DNA of 64,000 nt, from assembly GCF_014384965.1 (NCBI RefSeq), contig NZ_JACRSW010000040.1, positions 1 through 64,000 of the forward strand, written 5' to 3'. The notes under the pieces were generated by a model. It worked only from the letters and a program-made list of their open reading frames with translations, searched no databases and had not been told where the DNA came from. Both the position numbers and the translations under genes were made by a program. The stretch's first letter is position 1. The number at the start of each line of letters is the position of its first letter. The stretch comes from Jutongia hominis. GTDB taxonomy: Bacteria > Bacillota > Clostridia > Lachnospirales > Lachnospiraceae. Positions 7,517-16,775 of this stretch are shown here, in pieces.

Positions 7517-8692
7517 ATGAGTAAAGATAGAAAGAAATGGAGTATACTGCTTACACTTGGTCTGACGATCTGTGGTACATTGACCGGATGTGGCGGAAAA
7601 AAAGAGATTAAGACAGTCAATGTAAAAGTACAGGAAGCATCCAAGATTGCGATCCCGGTAAAAGCTAAGGATAGCTTTTATTATATTGATGCAAATGGTA
7701 AAAAGCTTTTTGATAAGGAATTTTCGTATGCCGGAGCATTTCAAGATGGTATGGCGGTTGTAGAGAAAAAGGGGAAAACAGGTTATATTGATACAAAAGG
7801 AAACTATTGCGTTAAACCGATCTATGATCAGGGAAGCGATATGACTAATGGCTATGCTGTTGTAGCAAAAAATGATCAATACGGATATATCAAGCAGTCC
7901 GGAACCATTGCAATCGAGCCACGTTATGAAGAAGCATATGTATTTGCAAAAAATGGACTGGCTCGTATTAAACGTAACGGAAAATATGGCTTTATCAATG
8001 CACAGGGAGAAGAAGTGATCAAAGCTGTCTATCTTACGGCATCTGATTTTGACGACCATGGCAATGCGATCGTACAGACAAAATCCGGTTATGGTGCGAT
8101 TGATCAAAAGGGTGTACAGACAGTAGCCTGTCAATATGATTCCATGGGAGCATTTAGCAAGGATGGTTTGGCATTGATCTGTCAGAATGATCTGTATGGT
8201 TATGTTGACCGGACAGGAAAAGTGATCGTTAAGCCTAAATATGAGAATGCACGTGATTTTGGTGATAACAAAATGGCAGCAGTTTTTCGTGCAACACGCT
8301 GGGGATATATCAATACAAAAGGAAAAGAAGTGTTGAAGCCGACTTATGTTAAAGCTTGGAATTTTGTTGGCGGACGTGCATTGCTTCAGAAAAATAAAAA
8401 GTTTGGCTATCTTGGAACAGACTTTGAATATGAGATCGATCCCGATTATGAAAAGGCAAGAGAGTTTTCTGAAAATGGACTTGCCGTAGTCTGTATGGAT
8501 GGAAAATTCGGTGTGATCGACCGTTATGGTAATCAGGTTGCAAAGACAGAATATAATGACATTCAGGACTTTGGCGATACCGGTTATACGATCGTACAAA
8601 AGAATGGAAAATACGGTATCATGAATGCAAAAGGAAAAATTACGGCAAAGATTCAATATCAGGCAATTGGAGTGATCAGTGCAATAAACTGA
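7517..8692 (+). CDS. WG-repeat surface lipoprotein
   Basis: A 391-residue lipoprotein: lipobox L-T-G-C with Cys25 after an 18-residue hydrophobic core, then about ten WG (KWG) repeats of roughly 32 residues filling residues 50-385. Repeat cores are readable as FYYIDANGK, TGYIDTKGN, YGYIKQSGT, YGFINAQGE, YGAIDQKGV, YGYVDRTGK, WGYINTKGK, FGVIDRYGN and YGIMNAKGK. WG repeats form beta-propeller-like or solenoid surfaces of unknown function and are common on the surface of gut Firmicutes. AGGAAAGGAG about 15 nt upstream supports the ATG. It sits 58 bp behind azlC in the same direction. A 403-codon frame on the opposite strand is an antisense shadow of the repeats. Confidence 0.9.
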   Translation: MSKDRKKWSILLTLGLTICGTLTGCGGKKEIKTVNVKVQEASKIAIPVKAKDSFYYIDANGKKLFDKEFSYAGAFQDGMAVVEKKGKTGYIDTKGNYCVKPIYDQGSDMTNGYAVVAKNDQYGYIKQSGTIAIEPRYEEAYVFAKNGLARIKRNGKYGFINAQGEEVIKAVYLTASDFDDHGNAIVQTKSGYGAIDQKGVQTVACQYDSMGAFSKDGLALICQNDLYGYVDRTGKVIVKPKYENARDFGDNKMAAVFRATRWGYINTKGKEVLKPTYVKAWNFVGGRALLQKNKKFGYLGTDFEYEIDPDYEKAREFSENGLAVVCMDGKFGVIDRYGNQVAKTEYNDIQDFGDTGYTIVQKNGKYGIMNAKGKITAKIQYQAIGVISAIN

Positions 8693-8764
8693 CCGGTGCA
8701 ATAGACGGATCAGTATGCTGTCCGGTAAGCGAACAGATCAAAAAAGTACGTCGGATAGAAAGTA

Positions 8765-8862
8765 AAAAGCATATAGTAAGAAAGATATTACATTTCTTTA
8801 AAGTCAGAATGAAAATTGACTTTAGCAGATGGGTATATACAGAAATCTTACTATATGCTTTT
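8765..8862. terminator. Nested inverted repeats between convergent WG gene and murG
   Basis: A perfect 16-bp stem AAAAGCATATAGTAAG (8765-8780) / CTTACTATATGCTTTT (8847-8862) encloses a second stem AAAGTCA/TGACTTT (8800-8823). It lies between two convergent genes and has A-rich and T-rich flanks, so a bidirectional terminator is the simplest reading, although the loop is unusually large. The rest of the 8693-8980 gap shows no gene. Confidence 0.55.
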
Positions 8863-8980
8863 CTTTTAAAAGATATAAGTGATATAGAATCTTGCTATGT
8901 GATTTGGTTTCCTTTTAAAAAATATAAGTTATATGGTGACGGCATTTTAACGGGTATGATCAAAACGCTGTCTTTGCCTT

Positions 8981-10051
8981 TTATTTCTTATTGGCAGCTT
9001 CGTTGATCAGTCCGACGATCTTTTCAATCGAATTATTCAACTGGCTGCGTTTCATGGCTTTTACATATTCGTCACGATGTTCATATGCTTGTAAAACGGC
9101 ATCATAAAGTTTCTGGTCAGTAACATCTTCTTCCTGAATAACAATACTGTAACCGGCTTTTTCAAATGATGCGGCATTCAGGATCTGATCACCACGGCTG
9201 GCTTGTGCTGATAATGGGATCAGGATGTTTGGTTTACGAAGAGCAAGGATCTCACAGATCGCATTTGCACCGGCACGGGAGATCATTACATCAGCGGCCG
9301 CCATCAGATCACATAATTCTTCTTTGATATATTCATATTGTACATATCCTTTCGTACCATTTAAGGATTCATCGAGCTTGCCTTTGCCGCAAAGATGGAT
9401 GATCTGGAATTTTTCTAACAGTTTTGGAAGAATACTGCGGACCGCAGTATTGACTGCAACTGCGCCAAGACTTCCTCCAATGATCAGAAGCGTAGGTTTC
9501 TCATCGGTAAATCCACAGAAAGCAAGCCCTTTTTCTTTATCGCCGTGGAAGAGTTCCTCGCGGATCGGTGAGCCGGTAAGAACAGCTTTTTGCGGCGGAA
9601 GATGCTTGATCGTTTCCGGAAAGTTCGTGCAGACACGGTTTGCACAAGGAATGCAAATCTTATTTGCAAGTCCCGGTGTCATATCGGATTCATGGATCAC
9701 ACAAGGAATCTTTCTGGATTTGGCAGCCAGTACAACAGGAACGGATACAAAGCCGCCTTTGGAAAAGACAACATCCGGTTTGATCTTTTTTAGTAATTTA
9801 CGTGCCTGATGCAGTCCTTTAATGACTTTGAACGGATCGCTTAAATTCTTTATATCAATATAACGGCGCAGCTTACCACTGGAGATCGGATAATAAGGGA
9901 TATCGAGATCTGCGATCAGTTTACGTTCAATACCTTCGTAAGAGCCGATATAAGAGATAGAATATCCCTGTTTTTTTAATTCCGGTATCAATGCAATGTT
10001 TGGTGTAACATGTCCGGCAGTACCGCCACCTGTTAATACTATTTTTTTCAT
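8981..10051 (-). CDS. murG: MurG, lipid II synthase (UDP-GlcNAc:lipid I GlcNAc transferase)
   Basis: A 356-residue GT-B glycosyltransferase that adds GlcNAc to undecaprenyl-pyrophosphoryl-MurNAc-pentapeptide on the inner face of the membrane. The N-terminal glycine-rich loop [11 protein letters not shown] (residues 8-18), [14 protein letters not shown] and [13 protein letters not shown] belong to the acceptor domain; [10 protein letters not shown] and [23 protein letters not shown] form the UDP-GlcNAc site. The start is set at 10051 because GGAGGG precedes it by 9 nt and the [10 protein letters not shown] start is the family norm; 53 further upstream in-frame codons have no such support. The gene is outside a dcw cluster; murC lies 16 kb away on the same strand. 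Confidence 0.95.
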   Translation of the reverse strand: MKKIVLTGGGTAGHVTPNIALIPELKKQGYSISYIGSYEGIERKLIADLDIPYYPISSGKLRRYIDIKNLSDPFKVIKGLHQARKLLKKIKPDVVFSKGGFVSVPVVLAAKSRKIPCVIHESDMTPGLANKICIPCANRVCTNFPETIKHLPPQKAVLTGSPIREELFHGDKEKGLAFCGFTDEKPTLLIIGGSLGAVAVNTAVRSILPKLLEKFQIIHLCGKGKLDESLNGTKGYVQYEYIKEELCDLMAAADVMISRAGANAICEILALRKPNILIPLSAQASRGDQILNAASFEKAGYSIVIQEEDVTDQKLYDAVLQAYEHRDEYVKAMKRSQLNNSIEKIVGLINEAANKK

Positions 10052-10132
10052 AGTATGTAACCCTCCTTTGGAAATACAAAATGATACAGACCGGGTGTTT
10101 ATGTCGGCCTGCTTCTTTTTTTCTATCATATT

Positions 10133-10162
10133 ATTATAGTATAGATCACAAAATAACTGCAA
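10133..10162 (-). promoter_or_regulatory. Promoter of murG
   Basis: On the minus strand, TTGCAG (10162-10157) and TATAAT (10138-10133) are separated by 18 bp, about 80 nt upstream of the murG start. Confidence 0.6.
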
Positions 10163-10213
10163 TGTTTTTTTGAAAAATATCCGAAAGTTTCCAAACCATA
10201 AAGCAGCCATTCG

Positions 10214-10669
10214 TAAAACAAAATAGGAAATGCGTCCTATTAACGTTTTTGATTTGTGTTTCTATTTCTTTTCTTTTTTGGAGCACTGTTTCACCTGATA
10301 AGAATTTTTAAGATTTTTTTCTTTTTTGCCCTGATTATGGGCGCTCTCATCTGATATAGGGGCAAGGCCAGTTCTGATGTACATTGCTGTTTGGGAATCT
10401 CTAAGCCCGTCGCCACTTGCGCTGCAAAAAGAGTATTTGCTTTTTGCAGTGCTATGTGTGCGCTACGTGGCTTTGCGAAGCGGAAGCGTGTCCCAAACAA
10501 CAATGCTACTCAGACTGAGTCGCCCCTATAGTTATGACCCGCGCCCAATCAGCAAAAAAGATTAAAAAATCAAAAATTCTAATCAGCTGTCGTGTCTATC
10601 CAAAAAATAAAAAGAAATAGAAACACAATTTAATATGTTAAGATAAGACGCATTTTCTATTTTGTTTTA
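10214..10669. other. Fold-back element, copy 1 (large structured RNA or cruciform DNA candidate)
   Basis: A 456-bp intergenic element that folds on itself along its full length. From outside in: 10214-10236 with 10647-10669 (23 bp, one mismatch); 10254-10282 with 10599-10628 (GTGTTTCTATTTC/GAAATAGAAACAC); 10301-10329 with 10552-10580; TGGGCGC 10338-10344 with GCGCCCA 10541-10547; TATAGGGGC 10355-10363 with GCCCCTATA 10522-10530; GTTTGGGA 10389-10396 with TCCCAAAC 10491-10498; local hairpins CTGCAAAAA/TTTTTGCAG (10422-10449) and GCTTTGCGAAGC. The core (about 10338-10560) is roughly 94% identical to copy 2 at 62193-62412, while the outer arms are unrelated between copies but self-complementary in each. 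No conserved reading frame exists. It lies between divergent murG and a flavoprotein gene. Confidence 0.8.
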
Positions 10670-10681
10670 TGAGAAAAATGA

Positions 10682-10710
10682 TTGATTAGAAAGGCGTTCT
10701 ATATTATAAT
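10682..10710 (+). promoter_or_regulatory. Promoter of the COG2509-like flavoprotein gene
   Basis: TTGATT - 17 bp - TATAAT, starting 13 bp beyond the right arm of fold-back copy 1. Confidence 0.75.
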
Positions 10711-10789
10711 GTAAAGGTTGCTTAGATTGTATAAACAAAGAAACAGGCTTGTCATAGGACAGCTTTACAGAGTGAGGAGGTACTTGTAG

Positions 10790-12160
10790 ATGGATTATGA
10801 TGTGATCATTATTGGAGCCGGACCGGGAGGTATTTTTGCGGCATATGAACTGACAAAAGAAAAAAGTGATCTGCGTATCGCAGTCTTAGAGGGCGGCCAT
10901 GCATTGGAAAAGAGAAAATGTCCAATTGATGGAGATAAGATTAAATCATGTATTAATTGCAAGAGCTGTTCGATTATGAATGGTTTTGGCGGAGCAGGTG
11001 CATTCTCTGATGGAAAATATAATATTACCAATCAGTTTGGTGGCACGCTTTATGAATATATCGGGAAAGAAAAAGCCATGGAACTGATGCACTATGTAGA
11101 TGATCTGAATGTAAAATACGGTGGAGAAGGCACAAAGCTGTATTCCACAACCAATACGCACATTAAGAAACTTTGTTTACAAAACGGACTTCATCTTCTG
11201 GATGCGTCAGTACGTCATCTGGGAACAGATATCAATTATATCGTGTTACAGAATATGTACAAAGAATTAAGTTCAAAAGCAGACTTTTATTTTGATACTT
11301 ATGTAGAAAGTGTTCAAAAGACAGAAGAGGGTTATGTAGTATCTACAGCAGATAAAAACTACAGCTGTAGTAAATGTATCGTTTCCGCAGGAAGAAGCGG
11401 AAGTAAATGGGCAGAAAAACTTTGCAGTGATCTGGAGATCAAAACAAAATCCAATCGTGTGGATATCGGTGTCCGTGTCGAACTTCCGGCAGAAGTATTT
11501 TCGCATCTGACCGATGAATTATATGAAAGCAAGATCGTATATCGCACGGAGAAGTTTGAAGATCTGGTTCGTACATTCTGTATGAATCCGCATGGCGTTG
11601 TGGTTAATGAGAACACGAACGGTATTGTAACGGTAAACGGACACAGTTATGAAGATCCGGCAAAGCACACGGCAAATACAAACTTTGCACTTTTGGTTGC
11701 CAAGCATTTTTCAGAGCCGTTCCGCGACAGTAATGGATATGGTGAGAGTATCGCCAGACTTTCCAATATGTTAGGTGGCGGTGTTTTAGTACAGCGTTTC
11801 GGCGATCTGATCCGTGGACGACGCAGCAATGCACGCCGAATCGAGGAAAGCTTTGTAACGCCGACATTAAAGGCAACACCGGGTGATTTAAGTCTTGTTA
11901 TGCCAAAGCGTATCTTAGACGGAATTATCGAGATGATCTATGCACTTGATAAGATCGCACCGGGTACGGCAAATGACGATACGTTATTATATGGTGTCGA
12001 AGTTAAGTTCTATAATATGGAAGTAGAACTTGACCGTAACTTAGAGACAGCACATAAAGGCTTGTATATCATCGGTGATTGCAGTGGGGTGACGCATTCG
12101 CTTTCACATGCTTCGGCAAGTGGTGTGCATGTTGCAAGAGCTATCCTTGAAGAAAAATAA
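10790..12160 (+). CDS. NAD(P)/FAD-dependent oxidoreductase, COG2509-like
   Basis: A 456-residue flavoprotein. The dinucleotide-binding motif GAGPGG is at residues 9-14 with the E34 GG ribose-binding end of the second strand. It is followed by a four-cysteine cluster C44-x9-C54-x2-C57-x2-C60 and GFGGAGAFSDGKYN (the FAD-proximal stretch of the uncharacterised 'FAD-dependent dehydrogenase' group). The C-terminal FAD motif LYIIGDCSGVTHSLSHASASGVHVA closes the fold. The cysteine cluster could bind a metal or an Fe-S cluster, which is inference. GAGGAGGTACTTGTAG sets the ATG. Physiological substrate unknown; relatives are annotated from flavoprotein to geranylgeranyl-reductase-like. A single-gene unit with a strong promoter. 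Confidence 0.85.
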   Translation: MDYDVIIIGAGPGGIFAAYELTKEKSDLRIAVLEGGHALEKRKCPIDGDKIKSCINCKSCSIMNGFGGAGAFSDGKYNITNQFGGTLYEYIGKEKAMELMHYVDDLNVKYGGEGTKLYSTTNTHIKKLCLQNGLHLLDASVRHLGTDINYIVLQNMYKELSSKADFYFDTYVESVQKTEEGYVVSTADKNYSCSKCIVSAGRSGSKWAEKLCSDLEIKTKSNRVDIGVRVELPAEVFSHLTDELYESKIVYRTEKFEDLVRTFCMNPHGVVVNENTNGIVTVNGHSYEDPAKHTANTNFALLVAKHFSEPFRDSNGYGESIARLSNMLGGGVLVQRFGDLIRGRRSNARRIEESFVTPTLKATPGDLSLVMPKRILDGIIEMIYALDKIAPGTANDDTLLYGVEVKFYNMEVELDRNLETAHKGLYIIGDCSGVTHSLSHASASGVHVARAILEEK

Positions 12161-12206
12161 TATCAGGAAAAACGACTGTCATGCAGAAAAAGAATGCGGT
12201 CAGGTT

Positions 12207-12283
12207 AAAAAGTCAGCTAGACAATAGAAAGAATGCATTTGAACTAAAAGGTCAGCAGACAATGGAAAGAATGCATTCTGGGA
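12207..12283. repeat. Two-copy direct repeat of about 39 bp downstream of the flavoprotein gene
   Basis: AAAAGTCAGC-TAGACAATAG-AAAGAATGCATT is followed by a similar unit with AAAAGGTCAGCAGACAATGG-AAAGAATGCATT. It lies between the flavoprotein stop codon and the ileS promoter. Confidence 0.75.
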
Positions 12284-12293
12284 AGAAACGGTC

Positions 12294-12322
12294 TTGACAA
12301 ATGAAAAAGCAGGTTATATTAT
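12294..12322 (+). promoter_or_regulatory. Promoter of the ileS T-box transcription unit
   Basis: TTGACA - 17 bp - TATTAT, a strong vegetative promoter immediately upstream of the T-box leader. Confidence 0.8.
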
Positions 12323-12334
12323 GAAATATATCTT

Positions 12335-12580
12335 GTGTTGATAAAAGCGTTGATGGAGACAGTAGCTTTTTGGGAAAAGGCAAAGTGAATCCGGGATAGT
12401 GAGAACCGGATGCAGAGTACCGGATTGTGAAGATCACTCCGAAGCTTCGGATGGAAAAAGGAATTGAGTACATTACGACGGTTCCCACCGTTATATGGGT
12501 TGTGTATCGAAGGTACATCAGAATAGGTGGTTTATGATTGTAACGGCTTTCATCCTGTTTTGGGATGGAAGCTTTTTTTG
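12335..12580 (+). promoter_or_regulatory. T-box riboswitch (tRNA-Ile sensing) with terminator
   Basis: A leader of about 245 nt before ileS. Stem I features run from GATGGAGACAGTAGC through GAGAACCGG and AGTACCGG to the specifier region GTGAAGATCACTCC, where ATC (12433-12435) is the likely Ile specifier codon. The T-box bulge region reads AGAATAGGTGGTTTA, a degenerate form of the usual AGGGTGG consensus, followed by AACGG. The intrinsic terminator is GCTTTCATCC/GGATGGAAGC (12546-12572) with seven T residues. Uncharged tRNA-Ile would stabilise the antiterminator and allow ileS expression; that mechanism is established for the family. Confidence 0.85.
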
Positions 12581-12676
12581 TTTTTTCTTCCCGGTCTTTA
12601 TTGGGAAATCATTTACATTGCAATCTTTTAAAGTTTTTTATCAGGCAAAATCATAAAAAGAAAGGAAAGAGTAATT

Positions 12677-15600
12677 ATGTACGAGAAAGTTTCGACGAAC
12701 TTAAACTTTGTTGACCGCGAGAAAAATGTCGGCAAGTTTTGGCGCAATCAGAAAATCTTTGAAAAATCAATGAAAGCAAGGGAGGGAAATCCTACTTACA
12801 CATTCTATGATGGACCTCCTACTGCAAATGGTAAGCCGCATATCGGTCATGTCCTGACTCGTGTTATCAAGGATATGATTCCACGATATAAGACCATGAA
12901 AGGTTATATGGTTCCACGTAAAGCAGGATGGGATACTCATGGTCTTCCTGTAGAACTTGAAGTAGAAAAGATGCTTGGTCTGGATGGCAAAGAGCAGATT
13001 GAAGAATATGGTATGGAGCCATTCATCAAGAAATGTAAAGAATCTGTATGGAAATACAAAGGAATGTGGGAAGACTTTTCCGGCACAGTTGGTTTCTGGG
13101 CAGATATGGATAATCCATATGTTACTTACGATGACAATTTCATTGAGTCAGAGTGGTGGGCATTAAAAGAGATCTGGAATAAGAATCTCTTATACAAAGG
13201 CTTTAAGATCGTACCTTACTGTCCAAGATGCGGAACACCTCTTTCTTCACAGGAAGTAGCACAGGGATACAAATTAGTCAAAGAACGTTCTGCTGTTGTA
13301 CGTTTTAAAGTGGTCGGAGAAGATGCCTATTTCCTTGCATGGACGACAACTCCATGGACACTTCCATCAAACGTTGCACTTTGTGTCAATCCGGATGAAA
13401 TCTATTGTAAAGTAAAAGCTGCAGATGGCTATACTTACTATATGGCAAAAGCTCTTCTTGATACAGTGCTTGGTAAGCTTGCAAACAAAGAAGAAAACGT
13501 AGAAGCATATGAAGTATTAGAAACATTTACCGGTAAAGACTTAGAGCATAAAGAATATGAGCCATTATATGCATGTGCAAAAGAAGTAGCGGATAAACAG
13601 CATAAGAAGGGATTCTTTGTAACATGCGATGCTTACGTTACGATGTCAGATGGTACTGGTATCGTTCATATCGCACCTGCATTCGGTGAAGATGATGCGA
13701 ATGTCGGACGTAACTATGATCTCCCGTTTGTACAGTTTGTAAACGGTAAAGGTGAAATGACGGAAGAAACACCGTTTGCCGGCTTATTTGTAAAGAAAGC
13801 AGATCCTGAAGTGTTAAAGGATCTCGATAAAGATGGTAAATTATTTGATGCACCAAAGTTCGAACATGATTACCCACATTGCTGGAGATGTGATACACCG
13901 CTGATCTACTATGCACGTGAATCATGGTTTATCAAAATGACAGAAGTTAAGGATGATCTGGTACGCAACAACAATACCGTCAACTGGATTCCTGAATCCA
14001 TCGGTAAAGGTCGTTTCGGTAACTGGTTAGAGAATATTCAGGACTGGGGTATCAGCCGTAACCGTTATTGGGGAACTCCTTTAAACGTATGGGAGTGTGA
14101 AGGCTGTGGCCATCAGGAATCGATCGGAAGCCGTGCAGAGCTTGCACAGCGCAGTGGTAATCCGGAAGATGCGAAAGTGGAATTACATCGTCCATATATT
14201 GATGAAGTGACATTTACCTGCCCGGATTGTGGCAAGACCATGCATCGTGTACCGGAAGTTATTGACTGCTGGTTCGATTCCGGAGCAATGCCGTTTGCAC
14301 AGCATCATTATCCGTTTGAGAACAAAGATCTCTTTGAGAAGCAGTTTCCGGCACAGTTCATTTCAGAGGCAGTTGACCAGACAAGAGGATGGTTCTATTC
14401 ATTGATGGCAGAGTCAACGCTTCTGTTTAACAAAGCACCATACGAAAATGTTATCGTATTGGGTCATGTGCAGGATGAAAATGGCCAGAAGATGAGTAAA
14501 TCAAAAGGAAATGCAGTAGATCCGTTTGATGCTCTTGAAAAATACGGTGCAGATGCAATCCGTTGGTACTTCTATGTAAACAGTGCTCCATGGCTTCCAA
14601 ACCGTTTTCATGGCAAAGCCGTACAGGAAGGACAGCGTAAGTTTATGGGTACTTTATGGAATACTTATGCATTCTTCGTATTGTATGCTAATATTGATGA
14701 ATTTGATGCAACAAAATACACATTGGATTATGACAAACTTCCTGTTATGGACAAATGGCTGCTTTCCCGCTTAAACAGTACCGTAAAAGCTGTTGATGAA
14801 AATCTTGCAGCCTATAAGATTCCTGAGACAGCAAGAGCATTACAGGATTTTGTCGATGAAATGAGTAACTGGTATGTAAGACGCTGTCGTGACCGTTTCT
14901 GGGCAAAGGGAATGGAACAGGATAAGATCAATGCGTATATGACATTGTATACTGCTCTTGTAACGATCTCAAAGGCAGCAGCACCAATGATCCCGTTTAT
15001 GACAGAAGACATTTATCGTAATCTGGTATGCTCTATTGATGCAAATGCACCGGAAAGTGTACATCTTTGTGACTTCCCTGAAGTCAAAGAAGACTGGATC
15101 GATACAAAGTTAGAAGAAGATATGGAAGAAGTATTAGAGGCTGTTGTACTTGGACGTGCCTGCCGTAATACAGCAAATATCAAGAACCGTCAGCCGATTG
15201 GCAAGATGTATGTCAAAGCAGACAAAGAGCTTTCTGACTTCTATATGGATATCATCCGTGATGAGTTAAATGTAAAGGAAGCAGAATTTACCGGCGATGT
15301 CAGCAAACTGACCACATATAGCTTCAAGCCACAGTTAAAGACTCTTGGACGCCGTTTCGGTAAGAACATCAATGCAGTCCGTGAGATCCTTGCTTCACTG
15401 GATGGTCAGGCTGCTATGGCAGAATTAAACGAAAAAGGAAATCTTACGATCACAGTAGACGGTAACGAAGAAGCTTTGGAAAAAGATGATCTTTTGATCG
15501 AAGCAGCCCAGATGGAAGGTTACATTTCAGATAGTGATCATGGTATCACGGTTGTTCTGGATACAAACCTGACACCGGAACTTTTAGAAGAAGGCTTTGT

Positions 15601-15841
15601 CCGTGAAGTGATCAGTAAAGTACAGACAATGCGTAAGGATGCAGGCTTTGAAGTTATGGATCATATCCGTGTGTCCATGCAGGATAATGATAAGGTCAAG
15701 GAAATCGTTCAGAAGAACGAAGCACAGATCAAGTCAGAAGTTATGGCAGACGAAATTACTTATGACAAGGCAGCAGGCTTTACAAAAGAGTGGAGCATCA
15801 ATGGTGAGAAAGTAACACTTGGTGTAGAAAAACTTTCTTGA
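12677..15841 (+). CDS. ileS: Isoleucyl-tRNA synthetase
   Basis: A 1054-residue class I aminoacyl-tRNA synthetase that charges tRNA-Ile. The HIGH motif is at residues 55-58 (NGKPHIGHVL), the KMSKS motif at 605-609 (GQKMSKSKGN), and the editing domain lies between about 190 and 400 with AWTTTPWTLPSN and DGTGIVHIAPAFGEDD. The zinc-like pair CPRCGTP is near residue 185 and CEGCGH/CPDCGK occur around 475-520. Length and layout fit the longer eukaryote-like type 2 IleS, a class often insensitive to mupirocin; that phenotype is inference. Control is by the T-box leader upstream. GAAAGGAAAGAG precedes the ATG. Confidence 0.97.
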   Translation: MYEKVSTNLNFVDREKNVGKFWRNQKIFEKSMKAREGNPTYTFYDGPPTANGKPHIGHVLTRVIKDMIPRYKTMKGYMVPRKAGWDTHGLPVELEVEKMLGLDGKEQIEEYGMEPFIKKCKESVWKYKGMWEDFSGTVGFWADMDNPYVTYDDNFIESEWWALKEIWNKNLLYKGFKIVPYCPRCGTPLSSQEVAQGYKLVKERSAVVRFKVVGEDAYFLAWTTTPWTLPSNVALCVNPDEIYCKVKAADGYTYYMAKALLDTVLGKLANKEENVEAYEVLETFTGKDLEHKEYEPLYACAKEVADKQHKKGFFVTCDAYVTMSDGTGIVHIAPAFGEDDANVGRNYDLPFVQFVNGKGEMTEETPFAGLFVKKADPEVLKDLDKDGKLFDAPKFEHDYPHCWRCDTPLIYYARESWFIKMTEVKDDLVRNNNTVNWIPESIGKGRFGNWLENIQDWGISRNRYWGTPLNVWECEGCGHQESIGSRAELAQRSGNPEDAKVELHRPYIDEVTFTCPDCGKTMHRVPEVIDCWFDSGAMPFAQHHYPFENKDLFEKQFPAQFISEAVDQTRGWFYSLMAESTLLFNKAPYENVIVLGHVQDENGQKMSKSKGNAVDPFDALEKYGADAIRWYFYVNSAPWLPNRFHGKAVQEGQRKFMGTLWNTYAFFVLYANIDEFDATKYTLDYDKLPVMDKWLLSRLNSTVKAVDENLAAYKIPETARALQDFVDEMSNWYVRRCRDRFWAKGMEQDKINAYMTLYTALVTISKAAAPMIPFMTEDIYRNLVCSIDANAPESVHLCDFPEVKEDWIDTKLEEDMEEVLEAVVLGRACRNTANIKNRQPIGKMYVKADKELSDFYMDIIRDELNVKEAEFTGDVSKLTTYSFKPQLKTLGRRFGKNINAVREILASLDGQAAMAELNEKGNLTITVDGNEEALEKDDLLIEAAQMEGYISDSDHGITVVLDTNLTPELLEEGFVREVISKVQTMRKDAGFEVMDHIRVSMQDNDKVKEIVQKNEAQIKSEVMADEITYDKAAGFTKEWSINGEKVTLGVEKLS

Positions 15842-15983
15842 TCAGAGGCATTGACAGATTGCTGGCACAGATTGAGAAAGAAGCATTGTCAAAAAACTGT
15901 TCAATAATAGAGTTCTATGTCGAAAACTAATTTTAAAACTAAAAGCATAGTTTGCTTTGAAGAGCAGGTTTAAATCTAAAAAT

Positions 15984-16024
15984 AAAAATGGAGAAATATC
16001 AGAAATGGTATTTCTCCATTTTTG
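15984..16024 (+). terminator. Terminator of ileS
   Basis: AAAAATGGAGAAATA pairs perfectly with TATTTCTCCATTTTT (15-bp stem, 10-nt loop) and ends in five T residues. The remaining 15842-16238 gap holds a short inverted repeat CCGGAA-TTG-TTCCGG (16067-16081) and no gene. Confidence 0.85.
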
Positions 16025-16238
16025 CTGTATAGCAGGGACAATGTCCGTTTTGCAGTAGTGTTTTGACCGGAATTGTTCCGGCATTTCTTGAGTTGTAAAA
16101 TTCTTATTCAAGCTCTGCTCGCGTCATTTACTCAAATAGTGTAAAATTAAGAAAAAAATGCATCACTTTGGCAAATCACTGCGTTATATATAACAGAACA
16201 CCTGATAAAGCAAAAGAGCAAAGAAAGAAGGGAAATGT

Positions 16239-16775
16239 TTGGGGATTGGAAAAAAGAAGAGCTGGGAGGAACAAGAACGGCAAAAACTGGCGGATTTATA
16301 TCGGTATCATCAAAAGAGTATGATGCAGATTGCCATGAGTATATTGCATCGGAAAGAAGATGCCGAAGACGCTGTACAAAACAGCATATTGGCAATATCG
16401 CGCCATATGGATAAGCTTGGAGATATTGAGGATTATCGGACGAAAGCCTATATGCAGACAGTTGTTCGGAATGCAGCCATTGATCTGTATCGGAAGAACC
16501 AAAAGGCAGGAATCTCCTATGAAGAACTGATCGTCGAACCAATCGATGCATTTGATTTAGAAAAGGTTGTTTGTGACAGCGAAGAAGTAAAGAGGGTATT
16601 GTATGCAATCGATACGATGGATCACGATTACCGGGAAATTTTAACATTATATTACCTGAATGAAATGAAACCAAGAGAAATCGCGGATGTGCTAAACCGC
16701 TCATACAACACAGTGCGTTCACAAATTCATCGGGGCAGACAGCAGTTATTAAAAAGTTTGGAGGGGTTGCGATGA
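16239..16775 (+). CDS. ECF-type sigma-70 family RNA polymerase sigma factor
   Basis: A 178-residue alternative sigma factor. Region 2 is visible as YRYHQKSMMQIAMSILHRKEDAEDAVQNSI (about residues 19-48) with the helix-capping RNAAIDLYRK end of region 2.4; region 4 is DYREILTLYYLNEMKPREIADVLNRSYNTVRSQIHRGRQQL (about 130-170), the DNA-binding helix-turn-helix. A TTG start is proposed because AAAGAAGGGAAATG lies just upstream and the nearby ATG at 16235 is in another frame. The gene overlaps the following membrane protein by four bases (ATGA), so the two are translationally coupled. The target regulon is unknown. Confidence 0.85.
   Translation: MGIGKKKSWEEQERQKLADLYRYHQKSMMQIAMSILHRKEDAEDAVQNSILAISRHMDKLGDIEDYRTKAYMQTVVRNAAIDLYRKNQKAGISYEELIVEPIDAFDLEKVVCDSEEVKRVLYAIDTMDHDYREILTLYYLNEMKPREIADVLNRSYNTVRSQIHRGRQQLLKSLEGLR

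Noticed and set aside
7490..8701. A 403-codon open frame on the minus strand opposite the WG-repeat gene
   Set aside because: It mirrors the repetitive plus-strand gene, has Cys/Ile/Phe-rich composition without any domain, and no ribosome binding site; a shadow frame.
8809..9006. 65-codon plus-strand frame between the WG gene and murG
   Set aside because: It overlaps the nested palindromes and the murG 3' end and has no ribosome binding site.
9225..9809. 194-codon plus-strand frame inside murG
   Set aside because: Antisense to a clear, full-length essential gene with strong motifs.
10377..10565. Small reading frames inside fold-back copy 1
   Set aside because: They are not conserved in frame in copy 2 and lack start signals; the element is non-coding.
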